Assembly (NCBI GenBank): GCA_019247845.1
Contig: JAFBAL010000005.1
Coordinates: 1 to 64,000 of the forward strand
DNA: 64,000 bases
From: Alphaproteobacteria bacterium
GTDB lineage: Bacteria > Pseudomonadota > Alphaproteobacteria > Micropepsales > Micropepsaceae
Direction: 5' to 3'
In this document: positions 34,715 to 43,273 of the stretch, in pieces
How the letters are laid out: every line of letters begins with the position of its first letter
How positions within the stretch are numbered: the first letter of the stretch is position 1
The notes under the pieces: model-generated
Seen by the model: the letters and a program-made list of their open reading frames with translations, nothing else
What the model was told of the DNA's origin: nothing
The model's database searches: none
Translations under genes and position numbers: made by a program

Positions 34715-35749
34715 TCAAGCCTTCGCGATCTCGACGAGCTTCGCCACGTCCGCTTCGGGCGTGGCGAAGGACGTCACCAGGCGCACGAGCCGGCGGCCGC
34801 AAGCTTCCGGCGGTCCCCAGTCGTAGAAGCGCGCGCCCGCGGCGCGCAGCCGTGCCGCGATCGCCGCGTCGAGGCGCACGAACACCGCATTGGTCTCGAC
34901 GGGGAAGGCGATCTCGGCGCCGCGCACGCCTTCGAGCCCGCGCGCGAGCGCGGCCGCCAGCGCATTGGCGCGGCCGGCATGCGCGAGCCAGCCTGCCTTG
35001 TCGAGCGCCGCCTCGAGCTGCGCCGAGACGAAGCGCATCTTCGACATCAGGTGCCCCGACTTCTTGCGGCGGTATTCGAAATCGCCCGATTCCGCGGGCG
35101 CAAAGAAGATCACCGCTTCGGCGCCCAGCGCGCCGTTCTTGGTCGCGCCGAACGAGAGCGCGTCGACGCCCGCCTTCCAGCTGAGCTCGGCCGGCGTGCA
35201 GCCGAGGCTCGCGACCGCATTGGCGAACCGCGCGCCGTCCATGTGCAGCTTCAGGCCGTGCGCCCGCGCGACGCCCGAAAGTGCGGCGATCTCGTGCGCG
35301 CGATAGACCGTGCCGAGCTCGGTCGCGTTGGTGATGCTGAGCGCCTTGGGCTGGGGATGATGCACGTCGCCCTTCACGAAGCGCGCAAGCGCCGCTTCGA
35401 CCGCGGTCGGGGCGAGCTTGCCCGCTTCGCCCTCGATGCCGACCAGCCGTGCGCCGTGGCTGAAGAGCTCCACCGCGCCGCATTCGTCGACGACGACGTG
35501 GCTCGTCGCATGGCAGAGCACCGCGCCGTGCGGCGGCACCAGGGTGGCGAGCGAAAGCGCGTTCGCCGCCGTGCCGCTGATCACGGGGAAGACCGCGACC
35601 TCGCGCTCGAAGACTTCGGCGAAGCGCCGCGTCAGCCGTGCGCTGATCGCATCGTCGCCATAGGAGGCGTCGGCGCCGTCGTTGGCGCGCGCCAGCGCCT
35701 CGATCATCTCCGGCGCCGCGCCGTAGCAATTGTCGCTGGTGAAGTTCAT
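34715..35749 (-). CDS. ltaE: Low-specificity L-threonine aldolase
   Basis: A 344-residue PLP enzyme that splits threonine/allo-threonine into glycine and acetaldehyde. Fold type I signs: MNFTSDNCYGAAPEMIEAL start, FPVISGTAANALSL, HVVVDECGAVELFS, LHMDGARFANAVAS, and SFGATKNGALGAEAV with the PLP lysine. The length is typical. ATG at 35749. It lies 10 bp downstream of the glyoxalase gene on the same strand and may be cotranscribed with it. Confidence 0.92.
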   Translation of the reverse strand: MNFTSDNCYGAAPEMIEALARANDGADASYGDDAISARLTRRFAEVFEREVAVFPVISGTAANALSLATLVPPHGAVLCHATSHVVVDECGAVELFSHGARLVGIEGEAGKLAPTAVEAALARFVKGDVHHPQPKALSITNATELGTVYRAHEIAALSGVARAHGLKLHMDGARFANAVASLGCTPAELSWKAGVDALSFGATKNGALGAEAVIFFAPAESGDFEYRRKKSGHLMSKMRFVSAQLEAALDKAGWLAHAGRANALAAALARGLEGVRGAEIAFPVETNAVFVRLDAAIAARLRAAGARFYDWGPPEACGRRLVRLVTSFATPEADVAKLVEIAKA

Positions 35750-35759
35750 GCCGGACGCG

Positions 35760-36200
35760 TCACCACGCTCCGGTATTGGGCATCGAGGTCCAGGGCTCGG
35801 CGGGGGCGAGGCTTTGGCCCTCCTGCAGCAGCTCGATCGAGATGCCGTCGGGCGAGCGCACGAAGGCCATGTGGCCGTCGCGCGGCGGGCGGTTGATGGT
35901 GACGCCCGCCGCCATCAGCCTGGCGCAGAGCGCGTAGATATCCTTCACCCGGTAGGCGAGGTGCCCGAAGTTTCTGCCGCCGGTATAATTCTCCGCATCC
36001 CAGTTGTAGGTGAGCTCGACCAGCGGCGCGGAATCGGTCTTTGCGCGCTCGACGTCGTCCGGCGCGGCGAGGAAGACGAGGGTGAAGCGGCCCTTGTCGT
36101 TGTCGATGCGGCGGACTTCGCGCAAGCCGAGCTTCGCGCAATAGAAGTCGAGCGCCGCGTCGAGGTCGGCGACCCGCATCATGGTGTGGAGATAGCGCAT
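35760..36200 (-). CDS. gloA: Lactoylglutathione lyase (glyoxalase I)
   Basis: A 146-residue vicinal-oxygen-chelate metalloenzyme that converts the methylglyoxal-glutathione adduct to lactoylglutathione. [61 protein letters not shown] and ISIELLQEG carry the metal-binding His/Glu set (His, Glu, His, Glu). ATG at 36200 after GAAGG; a GTG one codon earlier is less likely. It is the first gene of a two-gene unit with ltaE; methylglyoxal detoxification beside threonine/glycine metabolism is a common pairing. Confidence 0.93.
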   Translation of the reverse strand: MRYLHTMMRVADLDAALDFYCAKLGLREVRRIDNDKGRFTLVFLAAPDDVERAKTDSAPLVELTYNWDAENYTGGRNFGHLAYRVKDIYALCARLMAAGVTINRPPRDGHMAFVRSPDGISIELLQEGQSLAPAEPWTSMPNTGAW

Positions 36201-36783
36201 CACTTGCCTTCACTTTTTGCTGATCGTCGTCGCAGATTTTCGCTGCGCGTCCGACCCTAGCACCCCGGCCGAGGCGCACAATCCGGCCGCGCCGTTCGAT
36301 CGTCATTTGATCGCCGGTCCGCCTCGGCTGCGCGCAACTGTGCCCGCGCAAGAAAATTTTTTGCCGCGCCCGCGACGAAATCCTGCCGTGGTGCGAACAT
36401 AAAGCCTTGAAAAGACGGGCTGATACAATTCGCCGCTTGTCAGCAAGCGGTCGACTGTCACAAAAGAGGGCACGATTTCTTAGTGCTGCACGTTTGAAGA
36501 TTCGCTTCGGTGTGCGTTTTACGAAATGCGATGAGTCGAACGATCCACAGGGCTCGAAACGGGAACGATCCGTTTTCGTGCTAGTTTTAACCAGATGGCC
36601 CATCGGGCAGAGTTAACCATTCGAAAGACTGGACCGATCCAAAAACGATGACTACGATAAAACCAACATCGACGAAGCGCCCGGCTCCACGGGCGCCCGA
36701 AGGGGGATGCGTAGTTTCTATACTCTGTCGCGAGGCGTTCCGCCTCCGCGCCGGGTTAAGCTTTGTCAGGTCAAGATAGATCC
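36201..36783 (+). promoter_or_regulatory. Long region between gloA and the tonB operon
   Basis: 583 bases without a convincing gene, AT-richer than its surroundings. It holds the divergent promoters of gloA and tonB. Marks: a hairpin near 36555-36578 (CGAAACGG / CCGTTTTCG), two TTAACC half-sites (TTAACCAG near 36587 and TTAACCAT at 36613-36620) that resemble CtrA half-sites, and an open frame of 43 codons ending 4 bases before the tonB ATG that has no homology signs. No Fur box was recognised. Confidence 0.35.
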
Positions 36784-37413
36784 ATGGAACAGCCCTTCCA
36801 CAGCATGCGCTCCGTGCCCAACAAGACCATCACGCCCCCGCGCGTGGTAGGTATGGTCGCGGCGCTTCTTCTTCAAGCCGGTTTCGTCTACGCCATCGTG
36901 TCTGGTCTTGCGGCGACGCTGATTCAGAAGCTCCCCGAGGAGCTGAAGGTCGCGGTCGAGCAGGAGAAGATCACGCCCAAGCCGCCGCCGCCGCCGCCGC
37001 CGCAGGTCGACCTGCCGCCGCCGCCGGTCGCGCCGCCGCCGGTGATCAACATCCAGACCGATGCGCCGGCGTCGCCGATCACGGTCACCAACAAGCCGCC
37101 GCCGCCGCCGCCGCCCGCGCCGGTGCACACCGCGGTGACGACGCCGGTCTCGATCGGCCGCCCGCATACCTGCCAGGACAAGTATCCGGAAGTGTCCGTG
37201 CGCCTGAACGAGGAAGGCACGACCACCCTGTCCTTCAAGGTGATGACCGACGGCAGCGTGAGCAACGTCTCGATCGCCAAGTCGAGCGGCTCGGACCGTC
37301 TCGACCAGGCGGCGATATCCTGCGCCGGCCGCTGGCACTACAAGCCGCAAAGCGTCGACGGTCAGCCGCAAGAGACGAACTGGCAGGCCAACGTCCAGTG
37401 GAAGCTGCACTAA
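36784..37413 (+). CDS. tonB: TonB energy transducer
   Basis: A 209-residue periplasm-spanning protein that carries proton-motive energy from ExbB/ExbD to outer membrane receptors. Order: short cytoplasmic N-terminus, one membrane helix (VVGMVAALLLQAGFVYAIVSGLAATL), a Pro-rich linker with poly-Pro runs, and the C-terminal TonB domain (YPEVSVRLNEEGTTTLSFKVMTDGSVSNVSIAKSSGSDRLDQAAI...GRWHYKP). Start at ATG 36784; the Shine-Dalgarno is weak. First gene of the tonB-exbB-exbD-exbD-TPR cluster. Confidence 0.92.
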   Translation: MEQPFHSMRSVPNKTITPPRVVGMVAALLLQAGFVYAIVSGLAATLIQKLPEELKVAVEQEKITPKPPPPPPPQVDLPPPPVAPPPVINIQTDAPASPITVTNKPPPPPPPAPVHTAVTTPVSIGRPHTCQDKYPEVSVRLNEEGTTTLSFKVMTDGSVSNVSIAKSSGSDRLDQAAISCAGRWHYKPQSVDGQPQETNWQANVQWKLH

Positions 37414-37481
37414 GGATTGCTGAGGGATGGCCGATCGAGGGGATCGGCCGGTTATGGAAATAAACACGGAGTAGCTGAAAA

Positions 37482-38333
37482 ATGATCTCGAAATATCTGA
37501 CGATCGTCGCCGCGGTTGTCCTTCTGTCCGGCCCCGCGCTGGCGCAGAACAACGGCGGTGCCGCCCCGCCCGCCGATTCGACCACCACCGCGGCTCCGGC
37601 CGCTCCGGATGCGGCGGCGACGCCCGCGCCCGCGCCGGCTCCCGCCGTTGCCGCGCCCGCGCCGACGAAGCCCGCCACGGCCGCCGGCACGGACAATCCG
37701 TACGGCCTGATGGACATCATCAACAAGGGCAACCCGGTGTCGCTGGGCGTGCTCGCGCTGCTCGCGATCATGTCGGTCGGCAGCTGGTACATCTTCTTCG
37801 TCAAGTATTTCGAGCAGAGCCGCATCCTCGGCCAGGCGCGCACGGTCGAGCGCCGCTTCTGGTCGTCGGGCACGCTCAACGAAGGCATCGACAAGCTGCC
37901 CAAGAACTCGATGTTCCGCCTGATCGCCGAAAGCGGCGTGCGGGCGAGCCAGGGCGGCACGACGCTGGTCGGCCTGAACGACTGGATCGCCATGTCGCTG
38001 ACCCGTCAGCTGGAAGACGCCAATGCGCGCCTCCAGGGCGGCATCGCGTTCCTGGCCTCGGTCGGCTCGACGGCGCCGTTCGTCGGTCTGTTCGGCACGG
38101 TGTGGGGCATCCTGCAGGCGCTCATCGCCATCGGCGTCGCCGGTCAGGCCTCGATCGACAAGGTCGCGGGTCCGGTCGGTGAGGCGCTGATCATGACCGC
38201 CATCGGTCTGTTCGTCGCCGTTCCCGCGGTGCTCTGCTACAACTTCCTGGTCCGCCGCAACAAGGTGATCCAGGAGAAGCTGCGCGGCTTCGCGGGCGAT
38301 CTTCAGTCCTACCTGATCTCGAAGGGCAAATAG
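37482..38333 (+). CDS. exbB: ExbB/MotA/TolQ-type proton channel protein
   Basis: A 283-residue inner membrane protein with three transmembrane helices that forms the proton channel with ExbD. It has a signal-like N-terminus (MISKYLTIVAAVVLLSGPALA) and an Ala/Pro-rich linker before the first core helix, as in many alphaproteobacterial ExbB proteins. The core shows VSLGVLALLAIMSVGSWYIFFV, LASVGSTAPFVGLFGTVWGILQAL and GEALIMTAIGLFVAVPAVLCYNFLVRR. Follows tonB by 68 bp. Confidence 0.94.
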   Translation: MISKYLTIVAAVVLLSGPALAQNNGGAAPPADSTTTAAPAAPDAAATPAPAPAPAVAAPAPTKPATAAGTDNPYGLMDIINKGNPVSLGVLALLAIMSVGSWYIFFVKYFEQSRILGQARTVERRFWSSGTLNEGIDKLPKNSMFRLIAESGVRASQGGTTLVGLNDWIAMSLTRQLEDANARLQGGIAFLASVGSTAPFVGLFGTVWGILQALIAIGVAGQASIDKVAGPVGEALIMTAIGLFVAVPAVLCYNFLVRRNKVIQEKLRGFAGDLQSYLISKGK

Positions 38334-38378
38334 CCCTTCGGGACCTGGCGGGTATCTGAAGCAGCTTGGAGTTTCAGC

Positions 38379-38834
38379 ATGTCGATGAACGTCCAGTCCG
38401 GCGATGCCGGCGACGAAGCGGAACTGAACACCACGATCAACACCACCCCTCTGGTGGACGTGATGCTGGTTCTGCTCATCATCTTTCTCGTCACCATTCC
38501 GGTGATCGTGAAGACGGTTCCGGTCACTCTGCCGAACGAGCGCAACATCGCGACGCAGACGAAGCCCGAGAACATCGTCATCGCGATCGATAAGGACGAG
38601 AACATCTACTACAACAACGCCCCCATCGACGCGAGCGAGCTCAAGACCCGCTTCGCCGATGCGCTCAGGCGCGCGCAGGCCCGCGGCATGAACGCCGCGC
38701 AGATGCCCGAAGTGCACATCCGCGGCGATCGGAACGTGCGCTTCGAGGCGGTCGGTCGCGTGATCTTCGCCTGTCAGCAGGCGGGCATTCTCAAGGTCGG
38801 GTTCCTGACCGAGCCGCGCAACGAAGGCGGCTGA
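38379..38834 (+). CDS. exbD: ExbD protein 1
   Basis: A 151-residue inner membrane protein with one N-terminal helix (TPLVDVMLVLLIIFLVTIPVI), whose Asp in LVDVMLVLL is the proton-carrying residue, and a periplasmic domain (NIVIAIDKDENIYYNNAPIDASEL...VHIRGDRNVRFEAVGRVIFACQQAGILKVGFLTEP). ATG at 38379 after GGAG. It works with ExbB; the second ExbD follows 28 bp downstream. Confidence 0.94.
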   Translation: MSMNVQSGDAGDEAELNTTINTTPLVDVMLVLLIIFLVTIPVIVKTVPVTLPNERNIATQTKPENIVIAIDKDENIYYNNAPIDASELKTRFADALRRAQARGMNAAQMPEVHIRGDRNVRFEAVGRVIFACQQAGILKVGFLTEPRNEGG

Positions 38835-38862
38835 GTCAAACGCATAAGAAGGTAGCTACGTC

Positions 38863-39294
38863 ATGGCAGGCAGTGTCGGTCCAGCAAGCGGCGAAGGCGA
38901 GGTGATGGTGGAGATGAACACCACCCCCCTGATCGACGTCATGCTTGTGCTTCTCACCCTTCTCATCATCACCCTGCCGATCCAGACGCATGCGGTGAAG
39001 CTCGACATGCCGCAGCCGCCGAAGACCGAGCCGCCTCCGCCGCTGACGCCGCCCGTCGATCTCGGCGTCGACTTCGACGGCACCATCACCTGGAACGGCA
39101 CGCCGATCGACCGCGGCACGATGGACTCCTACTTCGTGTCCCAGGCGGCCCAGGAATTGCCGCTGCAGCCCGAAATCCACCTTAATCCGGACAGACTCGC
39201 CAAGTACGACAAGGTGGCAATGGTGCTCGCCGACGCGCAGCGTCTGGGCATCACGAAGATAGGGTTCTCGAACACGGCGCAGTTCAGTCAATAA
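38863..39294 (+). CDS. exbD: ExbD protein 2
   Basis: A 143-residue second ExbD. It also has the helix with the key Asp (NTTPLIDVMLVLLTLLIITLPI) but a Pro-rich segment (QPPKTEPPPPLTPPVDLG) and a shorter periplasmic domain (EIHLNPDRLAKYDKVAMVLADAQRLGITKIGFSN). Two different ExbD proteins next to one ExbB are usual in Caulobacter- and Xanthomonas-like TonB operons, and may form a mixed channel. ATG at 38863 after AAGAAGG. Confidence 0.93.
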   Translation: MAGSVGPASGEGEVMVEMNTTPLIDVMLVLLTLLIITLPIQTHAVKLDMPQPPKTEPPPPLTPPVDLGVDFDGTITWNGTPIDRGTMDSYFVSQAAQELPLQPEIHLNPDRLAKYDKVAMVLADAQRLGITKIGFSNTAQFSQ

Positions 39295-39372
39295 GTGAGG
39301 GGCGACCGCGGTACCGGAGCATGCGGTCGCATGCATTCCGAGGCCCCGCGCATTCAACGAGGTCTTGCGAAG

Positions 39373-40497
39373 ATGATTGCGAAGTTTTCCTTCTCCTCCC
39401 GCGTGGCGGCGGTGCTTCTCGGCGCCGCCGCGCTGGCGTTCACGGCCGGGGCCGCCGATGCGGCGGTGCGTTCCCAGGTCGGCAAGCCGCTGCAGGAGGC
39501 GCAGAGCCTGGCGGCGTCCGGCAACTATTCCGCCGCCATGGCCAAGGTCCATCAGGCCGAGGGCGTGGGCGGGCTGACGCCTGAAGAGTCCCGCGTCGTG
39601 GCGCAGATGCGCGCCTATATCCAGGCCCGTCAGAGCGGCGGCGGCGACGGCTCTCCCAAGGGCAAGTTCGCCAGCGACTATCGCGCCGGCCGCTGGAGCT
39701 CGGTGATCGCCGACGCCGACGCGCTGCACGGCAGCCTCGACGCGACCGAACAGGCCGCGGTGGCGACCGCCTATTACAAGCTCGGCCGCAACGCCGAATG
39801 CGTGCGCTACATCAAGAGCCATTTCGGGCCGAACGGCAGCGACACCGTCCTGCGCATCCAGATGGCCTGTGCCTTCGGTGCCGGCGACGACGAAGCGCAG
39901 ACCAGCGCGCTCGAGACCCTGGTGTCGCGCACCCAGAGCCCCGAGCTGTGGGACCAGCTGCTCAAGTCGGCCGAGCGCACCCGCGGCCTGAACGACCACC
40001 AGACGCTCGACATCTACCGCATCAAGATGCGCACCACGACGATGGCGGCGAACGACTACACCATGCTGGCCAAGCTGTGCCTCGAATTCGGCTTCGCCGC
40101 CGAGGCGCAGGCCGTGCAGCAGAAGGGCCTCGACGCCAAGCTGCTCTCCGGCAACAGCGCCGACCGCCTGATGGCGATGACCAAGCAGCAGGTCGCGTCC
40201 GGCCAAGCCGGCTGGGGCGCGCGCATGGCCGCCGCCAACAAGGCGCCGAACGGCGACGCGCTGATCAAGGCGGGCGAGGATCTCTGGGGCCAGGGCAAGT
40301 TCAAGGATGCGGTCGACACCATCCAGGCCGGCATCAAGAAGGACAAGACCGACATGAACGAGGCCAACACGCGCCTCGGCATGGCCTATCTCGGCAACGG
40401 CCAGAAGGATGCCGCGATCAAGGCCTTCAACCAGGTCAAGGACAATCCCAAGCAGGAGCTGGCCGCGAAGCTGTGGTCGCTCTACGCGCGGAAGTAA
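39373..40497 (+). CDS. Secreted TPR-type protein of the TonB operon
   Basis: A 374-residue exported protein with helical repeats. A signal peptide (MIAKFSFSSRVAAVLLGAAALAFTAGAADA) is followed by alpha-alpha repeats (GNYSAAMAKVHQAEG, AVATAYYKLGRNAECVRYIKS, GKFKDAVDTIQAGIKKDK, NEANTRLGMAYLGNGQKDAAIKAFNQV), the last being clear TPR. It is the last gene of the tonB-exbBDD set and is closed by a terminator. A periplasmic helper of the TonB complex is inferred from position only. I used ATG 39373 rather than the ORF start at 39295, because the signal peptide begins there. Confidence 0.8.
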   Translation: MIAKFSFSSRVAAVLLGAAALAFTAGAADAAVRSQVGKPLQEAQSLAASGNYSAAMAKVHQAEGVGGLTPEESRVVAQMRAYIQARQSGGGDGSPKGKFASDYRAGRWSSVIADADALHGSLDATEQAAVATAYYKLGRNAECVRYIKSHFGPNGSDTVLRIQMACAFGAGDDEAQTSALETLVSRTQSPELWDQLLKSAERTRGLNDHQTLDIYRIKMRTTTMAANDYTMLAKLCLEFGFAAEAQAVQQKGLDAKLLSGNSADRLMAMTKQQVASGQAGWGARMAAANKAPNGDALIKAGEDLWGQGKFKDAVDTIQAGIKKDKTDMNEANTRLGMAYLGNGQKDAAIKAFNQVKDNPKQELAAKLWSLYARK

Positions 40498-40525
40498 GCA
40501 CGCGCCGCATCGGGCAAAGGATCAA

Positions 40526-40550
40526 GGGCGGCCTTCGGGTCGCCCTTTTT
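40526..40550 (+). terminator. Terminator of the TonB operon
   Basis: 8-bp stem GGGCGGCC / GGTCGCCC (one G-T pair) with a TTCG loop, then five T. Confidence 0.9.
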
Positions 40551-40564
40551 CGTTTGGGCCCGGT

Positions 40565-40693
40565 GTCATTCCCGGCCGAGCGAAGCGAGGGGAAGGGAAT
40601 CCAGGGCCCGAGCAAGCGACGGGCCCGAGCAAGCGACGTGGATTGCCTTCCCTCAGATCGCTCGCAATGCGACCGATCTTCGCCGGGAATGAC
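40565..40693. repeat. Palindromic interspersed element, copy 2
   Basis: 129 bp with perfect 12-bp terminal inverted repeats GTCATTCCCGGC / GCCGGGAATGAC, the same ends as the element at 19998-20130, and the same inner GGAATCC...GGATT arms. It also carries a direct 17-bp duplication (40604-40620 and 40621-40637). It too lies between two convergent genes. Confidence 0.8.
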
Positions 40694-40699
40694 GTCGCG

Positions 40700-42463
40700 T
40701 CACCCGTTGATGCTTTGCGGCTTCGCCGGCGCCGTGCCCTGCTGGTTCACCAGGAAGCGGCGCACGTCGGTGTCGGGCGGGTTGGCGACGCCTTTGCCGG
40801 GGCCGGGCTCGCCGAGCTCGTCGAGCGAGAAGTCCATCCGCGCCTCATAGGTGCGGTCGAGCTGGTTGCGAAAAGCCTTCTCGGCCTCGTACCAGGCGGC
40901 CTTCAGCGTGCCGTCCGGGCAGGTCGAATATTCCTGCGGCAGGATCGCGCCCCAGCGCCGCTCGATGCAGTGATAGGGATCGAACGACATCGCGAACAGG
41001 CGCCGCCGCGCCTCCTCGTAGCCGATGGTGATCGTCATGCCGTCGGTGCGCGTGTACGAGATCGAGCACGCCGCCGTCCTCCCGTCGTAGAGCGCGATCA
41101 GCTCGGCGATCAGGTCGCTGCCCTTGTACTGCAGCCTGGGATCCCTGGCGCGGTACATCGCGACGAAGCGCTCGACGGTGTCGCGCAGCTCCTTGAACGC
41201 CGTCTTCAGCCGCGCGTCGCGCGACGGCGTGGAATAGGTCTCCCAGTCGCCCTCGGTGCCGTAGATGTTCACCGGCAGCCGGTCCGGCTCGGACTGGTTG
41301 GCGATGCCGGCCCTGATCGCCAGGTCGACCGCGATGACGCGGTCGTGAAGGTCCGCGCAGTTGGAATCGATCATGTCCGAGACCTCGCGCAGCGGATCGA
41401 ACTGCAGCCGGCCGCCGGCCAGCTTGGCGCGGACATAGTCGTACCAGTCGATCGCCTGGCCGTTCAGCGCGAAGCCGCCCTGGCGCCAGTCGTGGTCGTC
41501 GTCGGGCCGCTTTCCCGTGCCGTAGAACTGCTCGACCGAGAAGTCGGCGATCTGCGCATTCGCCGCCGGCACCGCGTGCCCGCCGATATAGCTGCCGTCG
41601 GGAAGCTGCCGCGCGCCGACGAGCTTCAGCGGCCGCCAGTTCTTGAAGCCCGCGCTCATCCCCGGGAAGGCGCGCACGAAGCGCAGGTCGTAGAAGCCAT
41701 GCGTGATCGAGCTGTCGGGATGGGCGTCGATATAGCGGATGCGTCCGTCCGGCTCGACCTTGTAGACGGTCGCGACGTGGCCGTTGGGGTCGTAGATCAT
41801 CGTGCCCGGATGGATCGATTTCGCGTCGATGACCGGCGAATAGGTGTCGCTGTCCTGCGGCTCTTCCAGCAGCGGATGGATGCGGAACGTCGCCGACGAG
41901 ATCGCGTCGCGCAGCGTCTCCATCACGGCATAGCCGGTCGTCCCGCCGCTCGGCACGGTGACGCGTTCGGCGACCGCGTTGCCCTTGAAGGTATAGCGGA
42001 TGTCGCGGCCCGAGCCGCGCGAACTGACTTCGCTCACATAGCCGAAGGGCAGGCCGCGCTTCCAGGCGAAATAGAAGCGCAGGTTGTAGGGCAGGTCGGC
42101 GCAGTCCGAGCGGAAATAGACGCCGTCGGGGTCGCTGGCGCGGAACGGGTTGCGCATCGAGTGCAGGCACTTGTCGACCGTGTTGCAGCCCGAATCGCCG
42201 ATGTCGGCGACGAAGCGGCTGTAGTCGCGCTCGTCGGTCTCGCTCCAATGGTCGGTGCGCACGACGTAGATCGGCTGATATCCGGCAGGGTGGGCCGCGG
42301 CGGGCGCCGCCGCGACCGGTGGCGGCACGACAGGCACGGCGGGCGCGGCAGGGCTCGCTATGGCCGGCGCCGCCGCGGCGGACAGCGGCGCGGGCGCGTC
42401 GGCATAGGCCGCGCTCGCGAGCAGCGCCGCCGTCAGCAGGCCGAGTGCCGTTCTTCCCCCCAT
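40700..42463 (-). CDS. Secreted protein, possible papain-like cysteine hydrolase
   Basis: A 587-residue exported protein; no named family recognised. It has a signal peptide (MGGRTALGLLTAALLASAAYA) and an Ala/Pro-rich linker to about residue 60. The pattern DCADLPYNLRFYFAWKRGLPFG with Cys121 and the later NGHVATVYKVEPDGRIRYIDAHPD with His229 and Asp246 resembles the Cys-His-Asp arrangement of NlpC/P60 or transglutaminase-like proteins; the assignment is by motif only. The last 300 residues contain further paired cysteines. Convergent with the TPR gene, with the palindromic element between. Confidence 0.6.
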   Translation of the reverse strand: MGGRTALGLLTAALLASAAYADAPAPLSAAAAPAIASPAAPAVPVVPPPVAAAPAAAHPAGYQPIYVVRTDHWSETDERDYSRFVADIGDSGCNTVDKCLHSMRNPFRASDPDGVYFRSDCADLPYNLRFYFAWKRGLPFGYVSEVSSRGSGRDIRYTFKGNAVAERVTVPSGGTTGYAVMETLRDAISSATFRIHPLLEEPQDSDTYSPVIDAKSIHPGTMIYDPNGHVATVYKVEPDGRIRYIDAHPDSSITHGFYDLRFVRAFPGMSAGFKNWRPLKLVGARQLPDGSYIGGHAVPAANAQIADFSVEQFYGTGKRPDDDHDWRQGGFALNGQAIDWYDYVRAKLAGGRLQFDPLREVSDMIDSNCADLHDRVIAVDLAIRAGIANQSEPDRLPVNIYGTEGDWETYSTPSRDARLKTAFKELRDTVERFVAMYRARDPRLQYKGSDLIAELIALYDGRTAACSISYTRTDGMTITIGYEEARRRLFAMSFDPYHCIERRWGAILPQEYSTCPDGTLKAAWYEAEKAFRNQLDRTYEARMDFSLDELGEPGPGKGVANPPDTDVRRFLVNQQGTAPAKPQSING

Positions 42464-42563
42464 GGCGCGACGGTAAGGGCTCGGCCCGTCCGGTCAAGCC
42501 GAACGAAACAGGGTTAGCGGCGCCCGTGGCAGCACGGCCACGCCCCGTGCCATCCTCGGGCCC

Positions 42564-42593
42564 ATGACCGATTTGGCCGCCCATCGCCGATGA
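42564..42593 (+). CDS. Possible 9-residue leader ORF before modB
   Basis: ATG at 42564, nine codons, and a TGA that overlaps the modB ATG as ATGA. The first bases of this ORF (ATGACCGAT) equal those of modB. It may be a coupling leader or chance. Confidence 0.25.
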   Translation: MTDLAAHRR

Positions 42594-43273
42594 CCGATCT
42601 CCTCACCCCCGACGAGGCCGAGGCGCTGCTGCTCAGCCTGCGCGTGTCGTTCGTGGCGGTGTTCGCGGCGCTGCCCTTCGCGGTGGCCGCGGCGCTCTGG
42701 CTGTCGCGGACGCGCTTCCCGGGCAAGGTCGTGATCGACGGGCTGATCCATCTGCCGCTGATCCTGCCGCCCGTGGCGGTCGGCTTCCTGCTCCTGGTGC
42801 TGCTCGGCACGCGCGGCGGGCTGGGCGGGTGGCTGTACCAGAGCTTCGGCATCCGCTTCGTGTTCAGCTGGACGGGCGCCGCGCTGGCCTCGGCGCTGAT
42901 CACCTTCCCGTTCCAGGTGCGCGCGATACGGCTTGCGCTCGAAGGCGCCGATCCGGGTCTCGACGCGGCGGCCGAGACCTTGGGCGCCGGATGGTGGGAC
43001 CGGCTCGTCAATCTTACCTTGCCGCTCGCCTTCCCCGGCATCGTCGCCGGCCTCATCACCGCCTTCGCCGCGAGCCTTGGCGAGTTCGGCGCCATCATCA
43101 CCTTCGTCTCGAACATCCCCGGCGAGACGAGGACATTGCCGCTCGCGATCTACAGCGCGCTGCAATCGCCGGGCGGCGAGGCCGAGGCGGCGCGGCTGTC
43201 GCTGATCTCGATCCTTCTGGCGCTGCTGTTCATGACCTTGGCCGAATTGGCCCAGCGGCGGATGAAGCGATGA
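42590..43273 (+). CDS. modB: Molybdate ABC transporter permease
   Basis: A 227-residue inner membrane permease with five or six helices. The permease loop that docks on the ATPase is clear: EAAETLGAGWWDRLVNLTLPLAFPGIVAGLITAFAASLGEFGA, with the EAA-like motif, and the ModB-style ...PGETRTLPLAIYSALQSPGGEAEA region. It would carry molybdate (or tungstate) delivered by a binding protein. ATG at 42590. It overlaps modC by ATGA. No modA is in the window next to it. Confidence 0.92.
   Translation: MTDLLTPDEAEALLLSLRVSFVAVFAALPFAVAAALWLSRTRFPGKVVIDGLIHLPLILPPVAVGFLLLVLLGTRGGLGGWLYQSFGIRFVFSWTGAALASALITFPFQVRAIRLALEGADPGLDAAAETLGAGWWDRLVNLTLPLAFPGIVAGLITAFAASLGEFGAIITFVSNIPGETRTLPLAIYSALQSPGGEAEAARLSLISILLALLFMTLAELAQRRMKR

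Noticed and set aside
36648..36779. 43-codon frame ending 4 bases before tonB
   Set aside because: Weak ribosome site and no recognisable sequence; noted only as a possible leader ORF.
36970..37120. CCG runs in tonB as a possible microsatellite
   Set aside because: They encode the Pro-rich linker normal for TonB.
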